Source: Deltaproteobacteria bacterium (GTDB taxonomy: Bacteria > Desulfobacterota > Deferrimicrobia > Deferrimicrobiales > Deferrimicrobiaceae). Taken from it: DNA of 27,597 bases. This document shows positions 22,147 to 27,597 of the stretch, piece by piece (position 1 is the first letter of the stretch; each line of letters starts with the position of its first letter). The position numbers and the translations under genes are program-made. The DNA lies in NCBI GenBank assembly GCA_003105225.1, contig PQAK01000079.1:1-27597 (forward strand). Reading direction: 5' to 3'. The notes beneath the pieces were generated by a model. It ran no database searches. It was not told the origin of the DNA and saw only the letters and a list, made by a program, of their open reading frames with translations.

Positions 22147-22566
22147 ATGTCGCAGTCGAACAAGACCGCCTACCTGAGCAAGTCGCTCTACATGCGTGGC
22201 CTCCAGTGCCACAAGTCCCTGTACCTCGACCGGCATCGGCCGGAGCTTCGCGGCGAGGCGACGCCGGAGCTCGAGGTGCTCTGGGCCAGAGGGCACGAGG
22301 TCGGCGTGTACGCCCACATGCTGTTCCGCGGGGGAGTGGGCTCCTTGTTTTGGTGAAGGCGGACATCGTCGTCCGGAATCGCGGCTACTGAGACCTGTAC
22401 GAAGTGAAGAGCTCCACCTCCGTGAAGGAGCATTCCTGGGACGACGTGGTGGTGATAAGACGGTCCTGGTGCAGGAGATGACGTACGACGACATGGAGAT
22501 CAGCGACGGAGCGATGGATCTATAGTGAGCCTCGTTCGGCTGCTGGAGAAGATGCGGTCCTTCTGA
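22147..22566 (+). pseudogene. Decayed DUF2779 (PD-(D/E)XK-like) gene
   Basis: The start is intact: ATG 22147 with GGAG upstream, then 'AYLSKSLYMRGLQCHKSLYL', 'ELRGEATPELEVLWARGHEV' and 'GVYAHMLF'. This is the N-terminus of a DUF2779 protein, a family of about 500 residues with a Cas4/RecB-like nuclease core. The frame then shifts and stops. Later pieces are in other frames: 'VKADIVVRNRGY-stop-DLYEVKSSTSVKEHSW', where TGA replaces an expected Trp codon, then 'YDDMEISDGAM' and finally 'SLVRLLEKMRSF' with a stop at 22566. Large internal parts are missing. The order of the pieces follows the family, so this is one gene shrunk by several deletions. No protein of use is expected. Confidence 0.8.
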
Positions 22567-22600
22567 CTTAATCGAGGATTCCCTGCCACCCCCAGCCGGT

Positions 22601-22969
22601 TCATTCATCCTCCCATGGCGTCACGAGCTGGAAATAATTGTTGTCCGGATCGGCGAAGGTCGCGATCATCATTTTCGCGTCGTCCATCGGGTTGTAAGGC
22701 TCCGCGACGACGGCGGCCCCGGCCTTTTTGATTCTTGCGAATTCGTCCTTCACATCCTTTGTCTCGAGGTTGAACATTATCCGTTCGGGGTTAGTGCTCC
22801 TGCCCTTTACTTTGTCGTGCGGGCCGATCGTGATGAATCCCTTGCCCGCCATGAATCCGAAGTAGCCGCCCTCCGACCAGTCGGGATCCTTCTGGAAAAT
22901 CTTCTTGTAGAAATCCGCAAGCTTCTTGGGATCCTCGGAAAAAACCAGGATGGAATTGAAATTCAGCAT
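22601..22969 (-). CDS. VOC-superfamily (glyoxalase/bleomycin resistance-like) protein
   Basis: The 122-residue protein is a single VOC domain of two beta-alpha-beta-beta-beta units: 'NSILVFSEDPKKLADFYKKI' at the start, 'GGYFGFMAGKGFITIGPHDK' in the middle, and 'IATFADPDNNYFQLVTPWE' at the end, where Glu or Gln ligands normally sit. The last motif has NYFQLV instead of the more common NxxEL, so metal binding is uncertain. GAGG stands 8 bases before the ATG. The function could be isomerase, dioxygenase-like or drug binding. Confidence 0.85.
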   Translation of the reverse strand: MLNFNSILVFSEDPKKLADFYKKIFQKDPDWSEGGYFGFMAGKGFITIGPHDKVKGRSTNPERIMFNLETKDVKDEFARIKKAGAAVVAEPYNPMDDAKMMIATFADPDNNYFQLVTPWEDE

Positions 22970-23183
22970 GGTCGTCACCTCTCTCTCTCGGATGCCGATA
23001 CCTTTATTCGATGCGGAAAGACGGGTCGGAGATCGATTTCCCCTTGCCGACGGGGCATCGGCCCGGTGCCTTGAGGCGGTCCCGGACCCGCCCACTTGAA
23101 CTTCTCATCTAAATGAGGTCGCAAAATCGTCAAGAGCAGGGTGATTTGGATGGACAAATTCCGATCCTGGCAGGGAGTCGATC

Positions 23184-23333
23184 ATGCTTTGGACGATGAG
23201 TGTGATTCTCATCATTTTATGGCTGTTGGGATTTGTCAGCGGCTACACGATCGGTGGATTCATCCACATCCTGCTGGTCATCGCCATCATCGTGGTGCTG
23301 GTCCGGGTCATACAGGGACGAAGTCCGTTGTAG
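23184..23333 (+). CDS. Lmo0937-family small membrane protein (49 residues)
   Basis: The ATG at 23184 has AGGGAG 6 bases upstream and encodes 49 residues with two membrane segments: 'SVILIILWLLGFVSGYTIGG' and 'FIHILLVIAIIVVLVRVIQG'. This is the pattern of the small Lmo0937/DUF5670 family, found in many bacteria in one or more copies, often near stress genes. The function is unknown. It stands alone between the divergent VOC gene and the convergent phosphatidyltransferase gene. Confidence 0.82.
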   Translation: MLWTMSVILIILWLLGFVSGYTIGGFIHILLVIAIIVVLVRVIQGRSPL

Positions 23334-23367
23334 CCATCGGGACCTGGTGCCGGAAAACCTGGTTTTC

Positions 23368-23991
23368 TCAGGGTTTCGGGATGCGGAAGGTGCTGATCAT
23401 CGCACTCCCGCTCGCCGCATAAAGGAGCGTAAACGGGTGAAATATCCATGGCCCTACCCGATACGCCCCAAAGGGGAGGAGATGATCGATCCTGCCCTGC
23501 CAAAAGGCGATGCCAAGAATGATTACAATGACGATACTGGTAGGGATGGGAGTCCCTTCGTAATATTTTACCTTTCCTGTTCCGCCTGAAAGCGCCTCGG
23601 CGGTCACATTAAACCTTGCAAGCCGGCTGATTCCGCAAGCCACGAAATAGATTAAAATCAGTGCATCCCACATGCCTTGCAGGCCCAATGCAAACCCCAG
23701 GACGGCAGGCGCAACGCCGAAGGAAACGATGTCGGCCAGTGAATCGAGATCGGCCCCAAGAAGCGAGGTCCGCTTTAGACGATGAGCCACGAACCCATCG
23801 AGAACGTCGCAGACAAGAGCGAGAGGGAGGAGGATAAAGACCGCCCAGAGACGAGTGGAAGCGGAACCGGTGACATGATGCAGACACAGAAAGATCGCGG
23901 CCATTCCGAAGCCTGCATTTGCCAAGGTGATAAAATCCGCCAGGACAAAGGATCGGATCATGGACATCGATTTTTTGGATGGATCCTTCAC
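23368..23991 (-). CDS. pssA: CDP-alcohol phosphatidyltransferase, PssA-like
   Basis: The 207-residue membrane enzyme likely makes phosphatidylserine from CDP-diacylglycerol and serine. The CDP-alcohol motif D-x2-DG-x2-AR-x8-G-x3-D-x3-D is at residues 62-87, all four Asp and both Gly in place, but the Arg of the AR pair is His70 ('CDVLDGFVAHRLKRTSLLGA'). 'DSLADIVSFGVAPAVLGFAL', 'ISRLARFNVTAEAL' and 'KVKYYEGTPIPTS' are typical of PssA-like enzymes, and about six membrane segments follow. GTG 23991 was chosen because AAGGAG lies 9 bases upstream; GTG 24003 and ATG 23967 also fit. No psd gene is adjacent. Confidence 0.82.
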   Translation of the reverse strand: MKDPSKKSMSMIRSFVLADFITLANAGFGMAAIFLCLHHVTGSASTRLWAVFILLPLALVCDVLDGFVAHRLKRTSLLGADLDSLADIVSFGVAPAVLGFALGLQGMWDALILIYFVACGISRLARFNVTAEALSGGTGKVKYYEGTPIPTSIVIVIILGIAFWQGRIDHLLPFGAYRVGPWIFHPFTLLYAASGSAMISTFRIPKP

Positions 23992-24028
23992 ACGCCCCTG
24001 CACTCCTTCCCCAGCCGCCGAGTGTCCA

Positions 24029-24056
24029 AAGGGTCACGGGGATTGCCGTGACCCTT
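24029..24056 (-). terminator. Terminator-like hairpin after the PepD gene
   Basis: AAGGGTCACGG and CCGTGACCCTT form a perfect 11-base-pair stem with a 6-base loop. It starts at the dipeptidase stop codon and ends about 40 bases before the phosphatidyltransferase start. On the minus strand a short TTT follows. It probably separates the two transcripts. Confidence 0.65.
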
Positions 24057-25623
24057 ACTTCAACGGAATCTGATGGAGCGTTTCGACCAGGAGATCCATC
24101 ACCTTCTGCACGCTGGGGACGAACAGTTGTTCATCCGTCGTGTGGACCTTCTGGTTCGTCGGTCCGATGGAGATCATGTCCAGGTTCGGATACTTCCCGT
24201 AGATCGTGCCGCATTCCAGTCCCGCGTGGACGGCGCCTATGTTGGGTTCCTGCGCAAAAAGGGCCATGTAGACATCCGACATCAGGAGAACGAGCGGCGA
24301 TTCGGGATTCGGCTTCCATCCGGGGTAGCGGCCCGAGAATTCCACTTGCGCCCCCGCCAGCTCCCATACGCTGGACAGCATCGATCCCACGTCGTCGATG
24401 GAGGTATCCACCGAGCTGCGGATCCGGTTCTCGACTTCCATGGCGCGGTCCCCGGCGTGGACGACGCCCATGTTGGTCGACGTCTCGACCAGGTTCGCCA
24501 CGTTGTCGCTCATGCGGATCACCCCCTGGGGAGTGCCGTAGAGGGCGTTCACCAGGTCGCGCTGGGCCTTGTCGTTCATGATCCTGGGAGGCGGATCGGC
24601 AACGGCCGCCGTCACGCTCAGATCGGTCTCGACGGCCCCCAGTTCGCTCTTCAGGATCCCTTCGTATTCCGAGATGTGCGCCAGGAAATCGGGTTCCCGT
24701 CCCCAGGGGATGCAGACGAGCGCGGAGCCGTCGCGGGGGATGGCGTTGGCCGCCGTCCCGGAGTCGATCTGCGACACGCGGAGCCCGTATCTCCCGGCTC
24801 CATCCTTCAGGAAGCGCACCAGCAGCTTGGCCGCGTTGCCTCGCCCCAGGTTGATTTCGAGCCCCGAATGACCGCCTTGGAGACCCTGGACGGCTACCCG
24901 GTAGGCAGCCATGCCGCCCGGAAGGCCGGTCTCTTTATAGGGGACCTGGATGGCAGCGGCTTCCCCGCCCGCGCAGCCGATCGTGAAATCGCCTTCGATC
25001 TCGCCGTCCAGGTTGATGAGGATGTCCCCCGTCAAGAGGCCCGGCGCCAATCCCGTGGCGCCGTCCATGCCGGCCTCTTCGTTCACGGTGAACAACGCTT
25101 CCAGGGGGCCGGACGCTATCGTGGCCGATTCCAGGACGGCCATCGCCAGGGCGACCCCGATCCCGTCGTCGGCGCCCAGGGTCGTCCCCTCGGCCCGTAC
25201 CCAGTCGTTATCCACGTAGGCCGCGATCGGGTCGTTGTCCCAATCGTGGACCGTATCGGGCGTCTGGTCGGCCACCATGTCCATGTGGGCTTGTAAAATC
25301 ACGCCCTTTCGGTTCTCCATCCCCGGGGTGGGCGCTTTCCGGATGAGCACGTTCCCCACGTTGTCGACGATCGTTTGGAGCCCGAGGCCGTTTCCGAACG
25401 ACACGAGGTAGGCCCGCACTTTCTCCTCGTGAAGGGAACGGCGCGGGATCTGCGTCATATCGTAAAAGCGTTTCCAGACGTCTTTGGGCGCCATGTTTTG
25501 ATACGCATCCTCCAACGGGATTTTTTCTGCCATGGCTCCCTCGCGCAATGCGAAACAGTCCGCCAAAGCGGCGACGGCCAGGATCGCCAATGCCAGCCTG
25601 ATGGATCGATCTACCCCGAGCAT
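24055..25623 (-). CDS. pepD: PepD-type aminoacyl-histidine dipeptidase (M20) with a signal sequence
   Basis: The 522-residue zinc metallopeptidase of the M20C type splits Xaa-His and related dipeptides. Metal ligands are His113 and bridging Asp115-region in 'LQAHMDMVADQ', Asp152 in 'TTLGADDGIGVALAMA', Glu182-Glu183 in 'FTVNEEAGMDGATGL', and a late His. 'LQGGHSGLEINLGRGNA' marks the lid domain. ATG 25623 has AAAGGAG 9 bases upstream and gives an N-terminal extension 'RSIRLALAILAVAALADCFA' that looks like a Sec signal peptide. A shorter start at the ATG of MAEKIPLEDAYQN would give the usual cytoplasmic form but has poorer spacing (GAGGGAGCC). Export to the periplasm is thus plausible and unusual for the family. 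Confidence 0.88.
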   Translation of the reverse strand: MLGVDRSIRLALAILAVAALADCFALREGAMAEKIPLEDAYQNMAPKDVWKRFYDMTQIPRRSLHEEKVRAYLVSFGNGLGLQTIVDNVGNVLIRKAPTPGMENRKGVILQAHMDMVADQTPDTVHDWDNDPIAAYVDNDWVRAEGTTLGADDGIGVALAMAVLESATIASGPLEALFTVNEEAGMDGATGLAPGLLTGDILINLDGEIEGDFTIGCAGGEAAAIQVPYKETGLPGGMAAYRVAVQGLQGGHSGLEINLGRGNAAKLLVRFLKDGAGRYGLRVSQIDSGTAANAIPRDGSALVCIPWGREPDFLAHISEYEGILKSELGAVETDLSVTAAVADPPPRIMNDKAQRDLVNALYGTPQGVIRMSDNVANLVETSTNMGVVHAGDRAMEVENRIRSSVDTSIDDVGSMLSSVWELAGAQVEFSGRYPGWKPNPESPLVLLMSDVYMALFAQEPNIGAVHAGLECGTIYGKYPNLDMISIGPTNQKVHTTDEQLFVPSVQKVMDLLVETLHQIPLK

Positions 25624-25773
25624 GATCGCGATCTCCTTTCCGCCGGTTCCCAGCCCCGGCCGGCCAATCGTCCCCGCGACTGCATCGATTAAGGCTTTGT
25701 GCCTGATATTGATGATACCGCTATATAGATACATATCGATATACTGATTTTATGCCGCAAGACCGGCGCCTGG

Positions 25774-25893
25774 ATGTGTCAAAATCAGAAGGAGGGCAGC
25801 GGCCTGGCGTTCCTCACGGTCGACACGGAGTCCCTCGACGCGGTGGACAGGAGGATGAAAATCCTCTCGGGGATGACCCTGCCGTCGAAATAG
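25774..25893 (+). pseudogene. Possible C-terminal gene remnant
   Basis: A 39-residue open frame reads on through 'GSGLAFLTVDTESLDAVDRR' to 'MKILSGMTLPSK' and a TAG stop. The composition and codon use look like real protein, but the start has no good ribosome binding site and I cannot name the family. It may be the tail of a lost gene between the dipeptidase promoter and the short lipoprotein. Confidence 0.3.
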
Positions 25894-25914
25894 GGGTCCC
25901 GGCCGGTCCCTTCC

Positions 25915-26127
25915 TTACCGGTCGGCCAGGTCCAGCGTCCAATAGCGGGCGGACGGGTTGCCTCCGAACGGGCCGACGGCATATCCTGCGCCGATCTCGG
26001 TGAACGTCGGCTCCTTTCCGTTCCCGTCCCCCCCTCCCCCGCACGCGGGCAGGATCAGGATCAAAAAGACCGCAAGGACAGCCAAATACCTGTTAATCGG
26101 TGCTTTTACAGGGAAAAGGTCGTTCAT
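25915..26127 (-). CDS. Short hypothetical lipoprotein (70 residues)
   Basis: The ATG at 26127, with GGGGTGAC upstream, gives a protein with a hydrophobic signal 'YLAVLAVFLILILPACGGGG' whose Cys follows LPA, a lipobox. The mature part is only about 40 residues and ends FGGNPSARYWTLDLADR. The same ending occurs in the fragment at 22002-22088, so the tail is a conserved unit. The protein may be a shortened member of a larger lipoprotein family; the function is unknown. Confidence 0.6.
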   Translation of the reverse strand: MNDLFPVKAPINRYLAVLAVFLILILPACGGGGDGNGKEPTFTEIGAGYAVGPFGGNPSARYWTLDLADR

Positions 26128-26487
26128 GTCACCCCGGTTTTCCTTTATCGTGTCGGGGGTCACCGATTCCGTTCGGCAGGCGCTCCGACATTTTTTCAAG
26201 CAGGGTGCCGGAATCGTGCCCGAATGAAATCCGGAACCAGGATGATCCTATCTGATTCGTAACAGAATCGTCTGCGCGATGTTGCCTCATCCCGCACGAC
26301 GGGAGGTGGGATTTGAAGACGAACCGGACGGGGGAGGATAAAAAAAGTGGACGGGCATCCCGTCCGATGATATCTATCCCGCTGAACTTTCCCCTCCGTT
26401 TTATCGTTGGAGGGGTTACGAAGATCCGTTCAGGTTGCTATCATTCGCTTTTGTCGCGTATCTGACCGAAAGAGAACCCGAGGAAAT
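26128..26487. other. 360-base gap before topA with two hairpins
   Basis: No protein-coding frame stands out. Two stems are clear: GGACGGG/CCCGTCC at 26349-26365 and CCCCTCC/GGAGGGG at about 26391-26415. The first has a run of T after it only when read on the minus strand, so it points away from topA. The gap should hold the promoters of topA and of the short lipoprotein; I see no convincing boxes. Confidence 0.5.
26339..26365 (-). terminator. Minus-strand intrinsic terminator upstream of topA
   Basis: Read on the minus strand, GGACGGG-ATG-CCCGTCC is a perfect 7-base-pair stem with a 3-base loop, followed at once by AC and seven T (26346-26340). This is the best intrinsic terminator shape in the window. 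No minus-strand gene lies upstream of it, which raises the idea of a short RNA from the topA leader region. Confidence 0.6.
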
Positions 26488-27597
26488 ATGACCATACCCC
26501 TGATGATCGTCGAGTCCCCCACCAAGGCCAGGACCCTTGCGCGTTTCCTGGGGGACCGGTATCGCGTCGAGGCCAGCGTCGGCCACGTTCGGGACCTTCC
26601 GAAAAACGCCAAGGAGGTCCCGGCGGAGATCAAGGGCAGGAAATGGGGTTCGATGGCGGTGGACGTCGAAAACGACTTCCAGCCGTATTACGTCGTCTCA
26701 TCGGACCGCAAGGGCGCGATCCGCGACATGAAGGCGGCCCTGAAAGGCGCGTCGGAAGTTCTCCTGGCGACCGACCCCGACCGGGAGGGGGAATCCATCA
26801 GCTGGCACCTCCTGGAGCTGCTGAAACCGAAGGTGCCCGTTCGCCGCATCGTTTTCCACGAGATCACCGAAGAGGCGGTCCGCAGCGCCATCCGGGAGGC
26901 CCGCGGGATCGATCGCAACCTGGTGGATGCCCAGGAAAGCCGCCGGATCCTGGATCGTTTGTTCGGCTACGAGGTGTCGCCGGTCCTTTGGAAATGGATC
27001 GCGCCGAAGCTGAGCGCGGGCCGCGTCCAGAGCGTCGCCGTCCGGCTGGTCGTCGAACGGGAGGAGGAGCGCAAGGCCTTCCGGAAAGCCGGGTTCTGGG
27101 ACCTCGAGGCGAAGTTGAGCGGGGAAGGCCGGGAGTTCACGGCGACGCTTGTCCGGGTAGACGGGAAGCGGGTCGCCGTCGGGAAGGATTTCGATCCCGT
27201 TACCGGGAAGCTGGCGAACGAAGAGGCGACGGTGCTCGAAGGGGAGAGCGCCGCGGCGCTGGTGGAGACGCTGCGGGGCGCGATCCCCTGGGAGGTCACG
27301 GGGGTCGAAGAGAAGCCCGTGACGCAGCGCCCGGCCCCGCCGTTCACCACCTCGACGCTGCAGCAGGAAGCCAACCGTAAATTCGGGTTCTCCGCCGACC
27401 GGACGATGTCGGCGGCGCAGAAACTGTTCGATTCCGGCGTGATCTCGTATCACCGGACCGACTCGACGACCCTGTCGGACAAGGCGCTGGAGGAATCGAA
27501 GCGCACGATCCGGGGGATGTACGGGGACGCGTATTACGGCGGCGCGCGCCGGTATCAGACGAAGGTCAAGAACGCGCAGGAGGCGCACGAGGCGATC
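26488..27597 (+). CDS. topA: DNA topoisomerase I, 3' end cut by window edge
   Basis: The first 370 residues of a type IA topoisomerase, which relaxes negative supercoils through a 5'-phosphotyrosyl link. The TOPRIM domain is at about 4-130, with 'IVESPTKARTLARFLG' and the acidic 'LLATDPDREGESISWHL'. 'RRIVFHEITEEAV' and 'ESRRILDRLFGYEVSPVLWK' follow, then 'LSAGRVQSVAVRLVVEREEE'. The active-site Tyr321 is in 'VISYHRTDSTTLSD'. GAGGAAAT precedes the ATG at 26488. The reading frame is open to the last base; the central remainder and any zinc fingers are beyond the window. Confidence 0.95.
   Translation, partial: MTIPLMIVESPTKARTLARFLGDRYRVEASVGHVRDLPKNAKEVPAEIKGRKWGSMAVDVENDFQPYYVVSSDRKGAIRDMKAALKGASEVLLATDPDREGESISWHLLELLKPKVPVRRIVFHEITEEAVRSAIREARGIDRNLVDAQESRRILDRLFGYEVSPVLWKWIAPKLSAGRVQSVAVRLVVEREEERKAFRKAGFWDLEAKLSGEGREFTATLVRVDGKRVAVGKDFDPVTGKLANEEATVLEGESAAALVETLRGAIPWEVTGVEEKPVTQRPAPPFTTSTLQQEANRKFGFSADRTMSAAQKLFDSGVISYHRTDSTTLSDKALEESKRTIRGMYGDAYYGGARRYQTKVKNAQEAHEAI

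Noticed and set aside
22376..22400. TGA in the DUF2779 region as a second selenocysteine codon
   Set aside because: The family has Trp here, not Cys, and the surrounding gene is broken by frameshifts and deletions. A nonsense mutation is simpler.
25733..25742. Palindrome ATATCGATAT upstream of the dipeptidase gene
   Set aside because: It is short, in AT-rich sequence, and no regulator or second copy supports an operator.
1..27597. CRISPR array, insertion sequence, integrase or rRNA
   Set aside because: No regularly spaced repeats, no transposase or integrase motifs and no rRNA-like sequence were seen on either strand.

Overview
The window is GC-rich bacterial chromosome, densely coded on both strands. 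Several gene types fit a deltaproteobacterial (Desulfuromonadota/Desulfobacterota-like) lineage: an in-frame TGA selenoprotein, DUF2779, DUF748 next to pqiAB, and CpxAR/Spy-like envelope stress genes. That placement is inferred from gene content; no rRNA or ribosomal protein is present to fix it. Both edges cut genes: a DUF748 protein at the left and topoisomerase I at the right.

Layout. 1-2255 (minus): pqiA, a short two-MCE-domain pqiB-like gene and a DUF748 gene, overlapping like an operon for lipid transport across the envelope. 2353-3144 (plus): a short-chain dehydrogenase. 2980-8095 (minus): a MarR regulator followed by an ABC permease, ABC ATPase, HlyD-type adaptor and NodT-type outer membrane lipoprotein, which together form a tripartite efflux system. 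A shared palindrome core, TGTATATACA, lies at the promoters of both marR and the efflux genes. 8210-10768 (minus): an aldo/keto reductase, then a DUF899/DUF2182 pair. 10769-12900: a patchy region with a small Cys-containing protein, a lipoprotein hydrolase and gene debris on either side of it. 12954-13529 (minus): an HD-domain protein. 13709-16161 (plus): a Spy/CpxP-like lipoprotein, a CpxR-like response regulator and a CpxA-like kinase, with three phased CpxR-type half-sites upstream of the spy-like gene. 16187-16819 (minus): a FrnE/DsbA-type selenoprotein with an in-frame TGA in its UxxC motif and a strong SECIS-like hairpin just after it.

17040-18808: a ketopantoate reductase, a TfoX N-terminal domain protein and a DUF985 cupin. 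18942-19931: a quinone oxidoreductase. 20086-21420: a TfoX remnant, an ORF6N protein and a Phd/VapC-type toxin-antitoxin pair. 21443-22969: a DinB-like protein, a lipoprotein-tail remnant, a decayed DUF2779 pseudogene and a VOC protein. 23184-25623: a tiny Lmo0937-type membrane protein, a CDP-alcohol phosphatidyltransferase (PssA-like) and a PepD-type dipeptidase that carries a signal sequence. 25774-26127: a gene remnant and a short lipoprotein. 26488 to the end: topA.

The strongest observations are the selenocysteine FrnE/DsbA protein, the MarR operator pair with a near-perfect promoter, the CpxR-type box in front of the spy-like gene, and the scattered remnants of tfoX, DUF985, DUF2779 and lipoprotein genes, which point to repeated recombination in this accessory stretch.
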